Under the pieces are notes generated by a model. The model saw only the letters and a list, made by a program, of their open reading frames with translations, did no database searches and was not told where the DNA came from. Of a DNA stretch of 64,000 nucleotides, positions 26,098 through 34,490 are shown piece after piece (position 1 is the stretch's first letter; every line of letters starts with the position of its first letter). The DNA is from Kluyvera sichuanensis. Its GTDB lineage: Bacteria > Pseudomonadota > Gammaproteobacteria > Enterobacterales > Enterobacteriaceae. The stretch spans positions 1 through 64,000 of the forward strand of contig NZ_JABBJF010000022.1 of the NCBI RefSeq assembly GCF_014218705.1, read 5' to 3'. The translations under genes and the position numbers were made by a program.

Positions 26098-26556
26098 ATG
26101 TTTAAAAGTCTGTCTGAATTGATGACCAGCGTTGGCAAGACTGATGCGCATAAAGTCTCGATAGTCCAGGTTAAAACCGGTGTCACCTCGTGGGGCCGCA
26201 AAAACCAGTCATCCCGGCCTACGGCTGAATACCAGATCTGGATGGATACTCCTGACAACGACAGTCGTATCGTCCTGAAGCTGAATTTCGTGCTGAGTTC
26301 CCGCCGTAACCAGCCTGAGAAGAATGCGCCCCTGAATATTGAAATCAGCCAGTACGCTAACTGGGATACGGTGAAACGCGCCTGGGCGGAATGCGCTCCT
26401 GAACGCTATATGCGGCTGGAGAATGAAACGACAGATGAGTTTATGTCCACCAGCGGGGTCTGGGAAGAAGCATCCGTCATCACCAATGACATGCAGCCGG
26501 ATTACCGCTACTTCTATCCAGGCACGTCCTATTACGTGGCAAACGACAGCTACTGA
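26098..26556 (+). CDS. hypothetical protein, 152 aa, tandem paralogue A
   Basis: A soluble beta-rich protein. Residues 1-90 align by eye with the next gene (LSxLxxxxxxVxxTxxHxxSxxxVxxGxTSWG pattern and D-x-PDN-x-SRI-x-K-x-x-FVL). This shows a tandem duplication. The C-terminal part differs and is rich in Tyr. The operon starts at the family promoter just upstream. Function unknown. Confidence 0.7.
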   Translation: MFKSLSELMTSVGKTDAHKVSIVQVKTGVTSWGRKNQSSRPTAEYQIWMDTPDNDSRIVLKLNFVLSSRRNQPEKNAPLNIEISQYANWDTVKRAWAECAPERYMRLENETTDEFMSTSGVWEEASVITNDMQPDYRYFYPGTSYYVANDSY

Positions 26557-26591
26557 AGCCAGAAAACACACCATATAACCGAGGATCTACC

Positions 26592-27068
26592 ATGACCGAC
26601 GCTATCCAGACTGCCCCTGAAAGCTTCAGCCTTTCTTCCCTGACCGACCTGTATCGCACAGTGCAGGCAACCGAGTCCCACGCTCTTTCAATGATGCGTG
26701 TCCAGAGGGGGATCACCTCCTGGGGGAGCCGTCGTATAACTGACCGCCGAACTGAGGGGTTCACCGTCTTTCTGGATGCGCCGGATAACGCCAGCCGTAT
26801 TACTGTTAAAACGGAGTTCGTGCTGAATGCAGCAAAGACCGGCCCTGATACGTCTAATGATCTGGTGGTGGAAGCGCGTGAACATTCAGGCTGGGATGAG
26901 AGCCGGAATTGTTTCACTGTTACCCGCGAGATCGGCGAACTGCGGGTTAATGCTGGTGGTGAAAATCATGCTGCTACACTTCGTCAGCTGTGGAAGCTGC
27001 TTCACGCGCAGGCAAAAGCCTACCAGTCCAGAAATACTGCCGGTAACGCCACCTGGCTTATGTTCTGA
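26592..27068 (+). CDS. hypothetical protein, 158 aa, tandem paralogue B
   Basis: Similar to the preceding gene product over its first 90 or so residues, with the shared GITSWG and DAPDNASRI motifs, then diverging into a helical tail. The spacing of 35 bases and the shared promoter indicate one operon. Paralogues that stay together often act as a heteromer or recognise different partners. Function unknown. Confidence 0.7.
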   Translation: MTDAIQTAPESFSLSSLTDLYRTVQATESHALSMMRVQRGITSWGSRRITDRRTEGFTVFLDAPDNASRITVKTEFVLNAAKTGPDTSNDLVVEAREHSGWDESRNCFTVTREIGELRVNAGGENHAATLRQLWKLLHAQAKAYQSRNTAGNATWLMF

Positions 27069-27142
27069 TAAGCCCCGGGCATGGTAATGTGCGTCACGAC
27101 ATTACGCCGTGGCGCACTACGTTCGTTTAGAAGGAAATGAAG

Positions 27143-27418
27143 ATGAAAATAAGCCAGCTGGAAGTCGGGATGAGTGTCTGGTCGGTTAGCCGGGTAAATA
27201 TGGGCAACACCACACTTAAAACAGTTGTCGTCCACCCGGTCGTGATTGTCGAAGTCCATGATAACCACGTCATAGCCACCTGGAATGGTAACGCCCCGCG
27301 TCGTTTCGGTGAGTCCGTCGTTAAGGGCTGGAAGAAAGAAAAGCCGTTGCTGATCCGTGAAGGTTTCGGGCAAATGCGCCTGGCTACCAGGGAAGAGAAA
27401 GCGCTGGCTGGTAAGTAA
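27143..27418 (+). CDS. hypothetical protein, 91 aa
   Basis: A small basic protein of alternating hydrophobic strands, reminiscent of an SH3-like or KOW-like beta barrel (VGMSVWSVSRV, then VVIVEVHDNHVIATWNG). ATG 27143 fits the AAGGA site seven bases upstream; ATG 27137 lies too close. It is the last gene of the operon starting at 26098. Confidence 0.6.
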   Translation: MKISQLEVGMSVWSVSRVNMGNTTLKTVVVHPVVIVEVHDNHVIATWNGNAPRRFGESVVKGWKKEKPLLIREGFGQMRLATREEKALAGK

Positions 27419-27423
27419 CCCCC

Positions 27424-27452
27424 TTCGTGACCTGTATGACCCGTGGTGTAAT
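27424..27452 (+). promoter_or_regulatory. TTCGTC-type promoter, variant TTCGTG
   Basis: TTCGTG, 17 bases, TGTAAT, about 80 bases before the gene at 27533. Confidence 0.5.
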
Positions 27453-27532
27453 GGCTCCGACAACCTGGCAGTTTTCGCAACGCAACACTCTGCCGCAAAT
27501 CACCCTCCACGGGGCCAGACAGGGAATACACG

Positions 27533-27805
27533 ATGACCGATGCCATTCTCTCTGAAGAGCTGTACTTCAAATACCTCAACACCTACGAACGCGAAAGCAG
27601 GTTTCGCATTGACTCTTTTCGCTTTGATGGCGAGCCTCAGTGGACAACCAAATTCGGTCAAGCTCGCATCCGCCCTTCTCAGGTACGTGTACTGCTCTGC
27701 CGCTGCGGGGCAAACAACTGGAAAGACGATGGCAGGTTCGCCAATGAGTACTGCTGCGACAGCTGCGGACAGTTCGTGGAGGTGCTACAGCATAACGACC
27801 GTTGA
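27533..27805 (+). CDS. zinc-ribbon protein, 90 aa
   Basis: The C-terminal half has four cysteines spaced as in a zinc ribbon: CRCGANNW and then CCDSCGQF. The N-terminal half is basic. A protein encoded at 46377 shares the same CRCGAxNW...CDxC ending, so this is one of two related plasmid proteins. The role is unknown; small zinc ribbons usually bind nucleic acid or protein partners. Confidence 0.7.
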   Translation: MTDAILSEELYFKYLNTYERESRFRIDSFRFDGEPQWTTKFGQARIRPSQVRVLLCRCGANNWKDDGRFANEYCCDSCGQFVEVLQHNDR

Positions 27806-27891
27806 TTCGCGTCCCGGGGCCGGAGCTGATGGCTCACTGATAAACCATTTCAGACCGACATATTCATTCTGATAATACCCGACGTATCGCC

Positions 27892-27920
27892 TTCGTCACC
27901 TGCCGGGCCCGTGTTGTACT
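27892..27920 (+). promoter_or_regulatory. TTCGTC-type promoter
   Basis: TTCGTC, 17 bases, TGTACT, followed by a diverged leader (ACATAAAACGAG). Confidence 0.7.
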
Positions 27921-27959
27921 GGTATCAGTACAACATAAAACGAGATCACGGGGCGCATC

Positions 27960-28265
27960 ATGCAGACACTGACCGACGTATTCAGCGATAAGGCGAATAA
28001 AGCCTTTCATTCGATTTTCGCCGATTTCCTGCCCACCAGCGCGGATGGGGTAATCACCTTTACGGTTCGCGGCTATGGCGGAAAAACTGCCTGCATGACC
28101 GTCCCCTCTGGAACCCCGGTTTTCGTCTTTGGCACTGAAGAGCTCGCCGACTTCCATCGCTCCGCCGTGGCGGGTGAATTCTACATCGTTGATCACGGTG
28201 GTTTCCGCACCCTGAATCAACAGGTAGAACGTGGCCGCGTCCCAGTCATCTACGACATCCTCTGA
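27960..28265 (+). CDS. hypothetical protein, 101 aa
   Basis: A small soluble protein rich in Phe and Gly, probably beta-rich. Nothing recognised. It is the first gene after the promoter at 27892 and lies 12 bases before the next gene, so it may share an operon with the DinG-like helicase. Confidence 0.6.
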   Translation: MQTLTDVFSDKANKAFHSIFADFLPTSADGVITFTVRGYGGKTACMTVPSGTPVFVFGTEELADFHRSAVAGEFYIVDHGGFRTLNQQVERGRVPVIYDIL

Positions 28266-28277
28266 AGGGATCCGATT

Positions 28278-28571
28278 ATGGCAATCGACACAGTTTACCG
28301 CCTGCGGCTCGATTTCGACGTGTATAACGGCGATGTCATCGACACCAAAGAGCAGGAAGACAAAGACCAGATCTCCATTGCGAAAATCACCCAATTTATC
28401 TTCGATGCCTCCGTTCGGCTCAAGCTTGATGCCTGCGAAACCAGCGATGGCGGGCCAGCACATGGGCCTTACTGTGTTCTTGAGCACTGCAACCGAGCTG
28501 TACTGGAACAGGCCGAAACTGAAATTAAACGCTATGTGAGACGCTTTAAAGGCCATTCACTGGAAGACTGA
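28278..28571 (+). CDS. hypothetical protein, 97 aa
   Basis: A small acidic, helical protein. AAGGGATCCGATT precedes the ATG. Located between the preceding small gene and the DinG-like gene, with which it is probably co-transcribed. Not recognised. Confidence 0.6.
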   Translation: MAIDTVYRLRLDFDVYNGDVIDTKEQEDKDQISIAKITQFIFDASVRLKLDACETSDGGPAHGPYCVLEHCNRAVLEQAETEIKRYVRRFKGHSLED

Positions 28572-28665
28572 TGAACCCGGTACATCCACCAGCATGAGGA
28601 TGTACCTGACTTCGATAGCCGCTGCCGGGCTGTGCCTCCTGAGCAGCAGAGGACAAGGTACGGAT

Positions 28666-30738
28666 ATGCCAGACAATAAACCCCGGATGACTGCCGCTGA
28701 AATGACTGAGCGAGCCTATCACTTCTTCCTGGACGCAAAGGGTCTGTCCCCTCGTGCCGGGCAGGTAGACATGATGGCGTTTTGCAGCGCAGTCGTTAAC
28801 GCTACCCCCGCTGAGGAGCAGTATCGCGTCGGGGTTATTGAGGCCGGTACGGGGACAGGGAAAACACTCGGGTATTGTCTGCCGCTGATCCCCCTGGCGA
28901 TGGAAAAGCATAAGACGCTGATCATCTCCACGGCAACCGTTGCGCTTCAGGAACAAATCATCTCCAAGGATCTGCCAGAAATACAGGCGAGAGCGGGCCT
29001 GAGCTTCTCCTATGCGATGGCGAAGGGCCGTAGCCGTTACTTCTGCCAGATGCGCTGTGACGTTCATATGGAAAGCGAGATGAATGCCTATGGCTACATC
29101 CGCGATGATGTGGAGGATATCAGCAAGGCCTTTGCTGGTGGTCACTGGACAGGAGAGCGTGATTCCTATCCTGATGAGATCAATGAGGCGGTATGGGGTC
29201 GGGTCAATGCTATTGGCAGTCAGTGCCCTAAAAAGCGTTGCCCACATTATCACCGTTGTCCGTTCTTCCTCGCCCGCGCCCTGCTGGAGTCGGTGGATGT
29301 GGTTATCGCCAACCATGACATCGTATTGTCTGACCTGTCACTGGGAGGCGGTATTATCCTTCCCCCGCAGGAAGAGTCCATTTATGTGTTCGACGAAGGT
29401 CACCACGTTCCGCAGAAAGCAATTAACCACTTTGCGACCTCCGCCTCTCTCGATGCCAGCAGGCATTTCATGAGCGAAATCTTCGACATGGTAATGACCA
29501 TGCCAGAGTCCTACGGCGGGACTATGGAAAAGCACGTGCAGCAGCTGGTGGAGCTTGCGGGCCATGCCGGTGATGAGCTCGGTGAGCTGCGGGGGACACT
29601 TTTACGCTCCCTGAACTGGCGAAACGATCACGAAATGCCAAATGGCACGGAATCGGACATCTATCGCTTCCCGGAAGGTTTCGTTCCTGAAGATATTGCG
29701 GCCCTGTTTAAGCCTGGGTTAAAGACAGTAAACGAGATGCAGAATATCGTTGTGAAAATGACGGCGATTGTAGATGAGGCCGGGCGGGATATCAGCGAGG
29801 AAGAACTGGCCCTTCAAAAGATGGCTGTCGGCGAGCTGGCAAATCGCCTGGCGGGTATGCATCAGGCTCTGGCCTCATACTGCGGGAATAAAACCGTCTC
29901 TGGTATGCCTATGGCCCGGTGGATTAACGTCCGTCGTACTAAACGCAGCACCGAAGTGGTGATTAATTGCAGTCCGGTCTATGCGGGCGAACACCTGAAA
30001 TCCGAGCTCTGGTCGAAGGCTTATGCCACCATTGTGACCTCGGCAACAATCCGCTCCCTTAGCAAGTTTGACGCATTCCTGGAGCAGGCCGGTCTTCCAG
30101 TCGATACACCTACCCTGCTGGCCCGCAGCCCGTTTGATTACCAGAACAACGGCGTGTTGTTCATCCCCCGTATGCGCTCGGTTCCGACCAATCATGAAGA
30201 ACATACGGCGGAGATCATCGAACTCCTTCCCAAACTGGTGCTTCGGCTTCAGGGTTGCCTCGTGCTGTTCGCCTCCCGCAGGCAGATGGAAGAAGTCAGC
30301 AAGGCGATGCCTCAACACATTTCACCGCTTCTGCTGATACAGGGGGCACTTCCAAAACGGGAAATACTGCTGCGCCATAAGCTCAGAATCGACCGTGGTG
30401 AGCCGAGCATTATCTTTGGTATGGCTTCTTTCAGTGAAGGGGTGGATCTGCCTGGCGTGTACTGCAACAACGTCATCATTGCCAAGCTGCCTTTTAGCGT
30501 TCCGACCGACCCGGTGGGCCAGACCCTGACGGAGTGGCTGGAGAAAAACGGGCGTGATGCTTTCCGGGAAATCTCGATACCGGAGGCCTGCCTCAAACTG
30601 ACCCAGTCCGTTGGTCGGCTTATCCGCACAGAGAGCGATACCGGCGCGGTGACTATCCTGGATAAACGCCTGAAGACAAAAGCCTACGGGAAAGACATCC
30701 TCGCATCCCTGCCCCCTTTCAGGCGCGAAATTCGTTAA
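28666..30738 (+). CDS. DinG/XPD-like iron-sulphur DNA helicase
   Basis: A 690-residue superfamily 2 helicase of the DinG/XPD type, which unwinds DNA 5' to 3'. Walker A is GTGTGKT (61-67) and Walker B is DEGH (243-246). Cysteines in CQMRC and CPKKRCPHYHRC lie between them, as expected for the Fe-S cluster. The C-terminus has SEGVDLPG and QSVGRLIR motifs. Start ATG 28666 has AAGG nearby; the frame upstream lies in a leader. Unlike type IV CRISPR loci, which also encode DinG-like proteins, no csf gene or array is nearby. Confidence 0.9.
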   Translation: MPDNKPRMTAAEMTERAYHFFLDAKGLSPRAGQVDMMAFCSAVVNATPAEEQYRVGVIEAGTGTGKTLGYCLPLIPLAMEKHKTLIISTATVALQEQIISKDLPEIQARAGLSFSYAMAKGRSRYFCQMRCDVHMESEMNAYGYIRDDVEDISKAFAGGHWTGERDSYPDEINEAVWGRVNAIGSQCPKKRCPHYHRCPFFLARALLESVDVVIANHDIVLSDLSLGGGIILPPQEESIYVFDEGHHVPQKAINHFATSASLDASRHFMSEIFDMVMTMPESYGGTMEKHVQQLVELAGHAGDELGELRGTLLRSLNWRNDHEMPNGTESDIYRFPEGFVPEDIAALFKPGLKTVNEMQNIVVKMTAIVDEAGRDISEEELALQKMAVGELANRLAGMHQALASYCGNKTVSGMPMARWINVRRTKRSTEVVINCSPVYAGEHLKSELWSKAYATIVTSATIRSLSKFDAFLEQAGLPVDTPTLLARSPFDYQNNGVLFIPRMRSVPTNHEEHTAEIIELLPKLVLRLQGCLVLFASRRQMEEVSKAMPQHISPLLLIQGALPKREILLRHKLRIDRGEPSIIFGMASFSEGVDLPGVYCNNVIIAKLPFSVPTDPVGQTLTEWLEKNGRDAFREISIPEACLKLTQSVGRLIRTESDTGAVTILDKRLKTKAYGKDILASLPPFRREIR

Positions 30739-30758
30739 TCAACAGTCGAGAGGTTGCT

Positions 30759-31079
30759 ATGCATAAAATTGAATGCCCACGCTGTCTGGGTGGTAAGGGT
30801 GAGATCCGAGCGTTCCGGCACGTTCAAGGCGGTGTGTGTTTTCGCTGCAAGGGCCGGGGGTATGTCGAGGTGAAAACCATCCCGAAGCCTTCTATCCGGT
30901 TTGTTGCTATGCAGAAATGGGCAAATCCAGAGGACGTTAACTACAACAATGGGGATTTTATCAGGACGTTCTATTTCAAGGCCCGAAGTCAGGCTGAAGC
31001 AACAAAGAAGCTTCAGAAAAAACTCGGCGCGTCAGGTCGTGAGTTTTATGCCACTCCTGCGGATGATGTCCAGCAATAA
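30759..31079 (+). CDS. small protein with DnaJ-type zinc-finger motif, 106 aa
   Basis: The first 35 residues hold CPRCLGGKGE and CFRCKGRGY, close to the CxxCxGxG repeats of the DnaJ zinc-binding domain. The rest is basic. GAGAGGTTGCT precedes the ATG. It lies 20 bases after the DinG-like gene and is likely co-transcribed with it. A role as an accessory or nucleic-acid-binding partner is possible. Confidence 0.75.
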   Translation: MHKIECPRCLGGKGEIRAFRHVQGGVCFRCKGRGYVEVKTIPKPSIRFVAMQKWANPEDVNYNNGDFIRTFYFKARSQAEATKKLQKKLGASGREFYATPADDVQQ

Positions 31080-31166
31080 ATGGGGGCGTTTTGTAGTGGT
31101 TTATTCACTCTGAAATCTATCACTCTGGTTATGATTGGTTTCGAAACAAATGACAGGTGGTAACAC

Positions 31167-31589
31167 ATGAAAAACCAGGCTAAAACACAACATTCTGTTT
31201 TTAAGTTCATTCGAGCTGCGATTCCGGTAACAGTTCTATCGGCTATACAGTACGCTGTCATTTCTACATTGCTGGTGGTTGGAAAAATTGACCTTCAATG
31301 GTCGGAACTCGCTACATCACTTCCGTTATGTATTATTGCAATATTCTCAACAGCATTTGTATTTTACGACCCAAATGAATATGAGTACTTTCTTTCAGTG
31401 CTGGGAATGCTTACCGTTTGGGTTTTAGTGTTTATTGCATCAATACTCCTACTTGTAATCGCGCGAGGTTTTTCCTTCATCACAAGCAATTATGTAACAT
31501 ATGCTGAATTGGCTTCCTATTCCATACAGATAGGAATGATGATTGTATTTTACTTCAAGAGGGATAGTCTTAATCAACAGACCCTATAG
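31167..31589 (+). CDS. membrane protein, 140 aa, paralogue A
   Basis: Four hydrophobic segments predict an inner-membrane protein. Residues 55-80 (FVFYDPNEYEYFLSVLG) match the layout of the gene at 31862 (FTFQNPEGSDFLKAAAG), so the two are paralogues. Between them lies a 54-residue P-loop microprotein. Composition is AT-rich compared with neighbouring genes, a sign of different origin. Function unknown. Confidence 0.7.
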   Translation: MKNQAKTQHSVFKFIRAAIPVTVLSAIQYAVISTLLVVGKIDLQWSELATSLPLCIIAIFSTAFVFYDPNEYEYFLSVLGMLTVWVLVFIASILLLVIARGFSFITSNYVTYAELASYSIQIGMMIVFYFKRDSLNQQTL

Positions 31590-31670
31590 ATACAGTATTT
31601 CGCGATTAATATTATCATTGAACATTAACGCACAAAATTTACCCCCACGTCATACAAGGTTACCGATGCA

Positions 31671-31835
31671 ATGAAAAATAAAATTATCGATGCAAAACTT
31701 GCATTTTTTAAAGTAGAGGGAACTCCAAGTACTGGTCACGTTGTGGTTATCGGGAAACCATCATCTGGGAAAAGTTTCTGCCTTACTGATGAAATAACGC
31801 GTTTGTTAAAAGCAGGTAAAAACCACGAAAATTAA
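31671..31835 (+). CDS. 54-residue P-loop microprotein or NTPase fragment
   Basis: A short frame with a clear Walker A motif, GKPSSGKS (residues 28-35), preceded by a hydrophobic strand (HVVVIG). It then stops after one helix, so the core NTPase fold is not complete. It may be a truncated copy of a P-loop gene similar to the one at 36252, or a genuine microprotein. Upstream has no strong ribosome site. It lies between the two paralogous membrane-protein genes. Confidence 0.5.
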   Translation: MKNKIIDAKLAFFKVEGTPSTGHVVVIGKPSSGKSFCLTDEITRLLKAGKNHEN

Positions 31836-31861
31836 TTTGAATATTGCAAGCGGGGTTTGCT

Positions 31862-32257
31862 ATGACATCAATTATTACCACTTTATATGAAAAACTTTCA
31901 TTTCGTGTGCTCGCAGTTCCGCTGATTATTTTCAGCATTGAATTTTTGATATGGGCAGTGCTTATTCGAGAAAATGTTATATCCGGGGACTGGCCTTTGT
32001 ATAGAACTTGTTTGTTCGCTTGTTTTTCCTCGCTGATTATAACTGGATTCACATTCCAGAATCCTGAAGGCAGTGATTTCCTAAAGGCAGCAGCAGGTCT
32101 CCTTGGATGTCTGGCCTTGGGGGGATTGATAATTATTATTTATTATATTGGCACTCTCGAATTTCCGATTATCACTGCCAAGATGGTTTGGATTTTCATG
32201 ATGGCAAGCTTTACGTCTCAGCTTTTCACTTGCCTGATGAAATCGATGACTGATTAA
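31862..32257 (+). CDS. membrane protein, 131 aa, paralogue B
   Basis: Predicted with four hydrophobic segments. Shares topology and the FxFxxP-acidic-F-L motif with the product of 31167. ATG 31862 was chosen over the in-frame upstream ATG because it fits a GGGG-containing site. Part of an AT-rich membrane-protein cluster (31167-36255). Confidence 0.65.
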   Translation: MTSIITTLYEKLSFRVLAVPLIIFSIEFLIWAVLIRENVISGDWPLYRTCLFACFSSLIITGFTFQNPEGSDFLKAAAGLLGCLALGGLIIIIYYIGTLEFPIITAKMVWIFMMASFTSQLFTCLMKSMTD

Positions 32258-32438
32258 TTTGAAGTTCAGCAAAAACAATTGCAGAGCAAAGTTATTTATT
32301 CACTCATTTTGCGATCTAAGTATGCTTACGCTGAAGTAACCGAAAAGTACCTTTCTTGAAAAGTTTTTTCGGGATTTTAGGAGAAATGGATAATGGCATT
32401 CTCACTTACTTTCCATCAATACATTCTGGAGTAATAAC

Positions 32439-32630
32439 ATGTTTACTTTAGTTCTCGTGATTGGGCTTTATTCAAGTGGTCTTAATCCAAGTGGTGTCAC
32501 CTCTCAGAAAATACCTGACTACAAAACCTATGATGAATGCCAGAGTGCCGCGCCTAAAGCAAAGCGTGGGGAAACTATCACCATCTTAAGTTATTGCATT
32601 CCCCAGCCTGCGGATAAGACAAAGGCGTAA
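32439..32630 (+). CDS. small exported or membrane-anchored protein, 63 aa
   Basis: The N-terminus is hydrophobic (TLVLVIGLYSSGL), and the rest is basic with two cysteines (YDECQSA and LSYCIP) that may pair. It resembles small exported phage or plasmid proteins. CTGGAGTAATAAC precedes the ATG. It is the last gene before a fresh promoter at 32684. Confidence 0.6.
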   Translation: MFTLVLVIGLYSSGLNPSGVTSQKIPDYKTYDECQSAAPKAKRGETITILSYCIPQPADKTKA

Positions 32631-32683
32631 AGGCTTCGCTATATGTGAATTATCGAAGGGGTGTCCATTTCATACCCGATTAC

Positions 32684-32712
32684 TTCGTCAATTGTCGACC
32701 GGTGGGATAATA
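32684..32712 (+). promoter_or_regulatory. TTCGTC-type promoter
   Basis: TTCGTC followed by GATAAT at a spacing of 16, or ATAATA at 17. It lies 49 bases before the gene at 32761. Confidence 0.65.
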
Positions 32713-32760
32713 GGATTAAAACAGTTTTTAGCTTCACGATATTATGGAGAAACCGCCGTC

Positions 32761-33456
32761 ATGCACCCATTCGATTCGGTCAGAGTAAAACTGAGTTTTG
32801 CCGGAAAGCCACCAGCGGCTTTACTGCAAAGCGCCCTATTTCTTGAAAATCAGCGTCCCGAATCCTCCAGTTGGAGCGACCCGGGCACGGCGGGTAATAC
32901 ACTGCTTCGCGACATCCTCCGGTCACAACCGGTTGAACTGAGCACTCTACAAGGCGTGGTTAATCTGACTACTGGCAACCTCGGTAAAGCCGAATGTAGT
33001 GAGTTGCTTGCACTGATGGGCCTTCGTAGCTTCGGTGAAGAAGCTGCTGAGTTAATGGTTCGCAATGCGTCAATGGTTTTTGCGAGTGGACAGGCTAATG
33101 CAAAGAACCTGATTCGCATGGAAGTCACTAAATCACACCTTACTTCTGATAAGCAGGTCATTGTCAGTACTGAAACCCTTGAGCGGCGTATGTACGTCAT
33201 GAACAGCAACGGTATCTGCTTCGTCGTTGAGCCTGAGATCTGCCTTGATGCCGAGAAACTGCCGGGCGCGGATTTCTTTATCACTGAAGACGAAATGGAT
33301 GCTGCGGGCGTGAGCCGCTGGGGTGAAAACGGCAGTCAGCACTGGCGATGCATGGTTACCTGGTTCAATGGCAGTAGCACCATCATGAACGAAATGGGAC
33401 ACATGTACGAGCTCGGTGATGAACCTGAAATTCGGCTCAATAGCTTCGGTGGATAA
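32761..33456 (+). CDS. hypothetical protein, 231 aa
   Basis: A soluble alpha/beta protein with no recognised motif. ATG 32761 lies downstream of the promoter and after GGAG (about 11 bases away); the in-frame start upstream at 32692 would lie within the promoter. It is the first gene of an operon that continues with the Lar-like gene. Unknown function. Confidence 0.6.
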   Translation: MHPFDSVRVKLSFAGKPPAALLQSALFLENQRPESSSWSDPGTAGNTLLRDILRSQPVELSTLQGVVNLTTGNLGKAECSELLALMGLRSFGEEAAELMVRNASMVFASGQANAKNLIRMEVTKSHLTSDKQVIVSTETLERRMYVMNSNGICFVVEPEICLDAEKLPGADFFITEDEMDAAGVSRWGENGSQHWRCMVTWFNGSSTIMNEMGHMYELGDEPEIRLNSFGG

Positions 33457-33478
33457 AGCCCACCAGCGAGGAAATACG

Positions 33479-33676
33479 ATGAGACACGATAACGTCAAGC
33501 CCTGCCCTTTCTGCGGTTGTTCATCTATCCGGGTTCGGGAGATTTCGAATAATTTTCGCGCCTGCTGCAATTCCTGTGAGGCCACGGTGGCGTTTCAGGA
33601 CTCCGAACAAGCCGCTGTGACGCGCTGGAATACCCGCGCTGAAGAGAAACAATCTGGCGGACTCCAGTCAGCATAA
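33479..33676 (+). CDS. Lar-like zinc-ribbon protein
   Basis: A 65-residue protein with KPCPFCGCSSIRV near the N-terminus, a second CCNSCE cysteine pair and VTRWNTR near the end. This is the pattern of the Lar family. Lar of the Rac prophage relieves type I restriction. Here it may help the plasmid during entry into a restricting host; that role is inferred from the family, and other proteins share the same zinc ribbon. ATG 33479 has AGCGAGGAAA ahead. Confidence 0.8.
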   Translation: MRHDNVKPCPFCGCSSIRVREISNNFRACCNSCEATVAFQDSEQAAVTRWNTRAEEKQSGGLQSA

Positions 33677-33728
33677 ATTAAGCCCCGGGCTGCTCTGGGC
33701 CTGAATACCGATAAGAGGAAACACCGAC

Positions 33729-34187
33729 ATGAAATTTTACATCAGCGACGTTTTATGGAAATCCGGGCAGGCATTCATTTTCTCGTTTGTCACTGCTCCG
33801 GCAGTTGCGTTACTGCTCATTCTGTTCTGCACAGTTCTTACCAGTTCACCATCCAAGGTCTTCCTCGATCAGGCCCGTAGTCTGGTTGGAAATGCCACCA
33901 GCACCTCGGTCATGGTTTGCCCTGAAGAGAAAGCAGTGTTTGCCGCGTTCCGCTCCTCAGAATGCCAGCGACACGTGGTGAATGCCGATGATGCCATTAA
34001 ACAATGGGACTCGCTGTTGCTCAAAGGCTACCTGATAGTGGCGGGTATCGCTCTTATCTGCTGGATGGTAAGCGAGGCAGTTAACTACCGCAGAAAGCCG
34101 TGGCGCTATGGGATCCGTCCCTCTGATATGACATTTAGCTATACAAAACTCGTGCCGAAAGAATCCGATGATGACGCGGATAAATAA
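33729..34187 (+). CDS. membrane protein, 152 aa, paralogue C
   Basis: Two hydrophobic segments (about residues 14-40 and 98-116) flank an exported loop with two cysteines (VMVCPEE and ECQRH). The gene at 35120 encodes a similar protein (SGPAIALFITFIC and LMVCTEE). AAGAGGAAACACCGAC precedes the ATG. The two probably arose by duplication. Function unknown. Confidence 0.65.
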   Translation: MKFYISDVLWKSGQAFIFSFVTAPAVALLLILFCTVLTSSPSKVFLDQARSLVGNATSTSVMVCPEEKAVFAAFRSSECQRHVVNADDAIKQWDSLLLKGYLIVAGIALICWMVSEAVNYRRKPWRYGIRPSDMTFSYTKLVPKESDDDADK

Positions 34188-34241
34188 CCACTCATTTAGC
34201 ACGGCAGACAGCCGGTCAATGCCAGCAGCACAGGGGGCAGT

Positions 34242-34475
34242 ATGGGTAGACCTACAGGCAATATCGTCAGACTCACAAAATCAACAGGCCGCAGCAGCGA
34301 CTTTTTCGGGCCATGTGAGTTGTGTGGAAAACATATGTCAGAAGCATTCCGTACCCGAAAAGCGCGTGAGTGGCAGCGTGAAAATGGCGAACTCTATTAC
34401 GGCCATGATTCCGCCGTCATGTATGCACATGAAAAATGCATTCTGAATCTGGAAAGCAAATTTACCTCAAATTAA
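34242..34475 (+). CDS. hypothetical protein with cysteine pairs, 77 aa
   Basis: A small basic protein. It has CELCGKH and a later EKCIL, so it may bind zinc. GGGGGCAGT precedes ATG 34242, which supports it as a real gene. It lies inside the membrane-protein cluster. Function unknown. Confidence 0.6.
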   Translation: MGRPTGNIVRLTKSTGRSSDFFGPCELCGKHMSEAFRTRKAREWQRENGELYYGHDSAVMYAHEKCILNLESKFTSN

Positions 34476-34490
34476 CGACTGGTGAGATTT

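Noticed and set aside
28546..29316. A 256-residue reverse-strand frame over the DinG-like gene
   Set aside because: It covers the helicase ATPase motifs and has no ribosome site; it is an antisense shadow.
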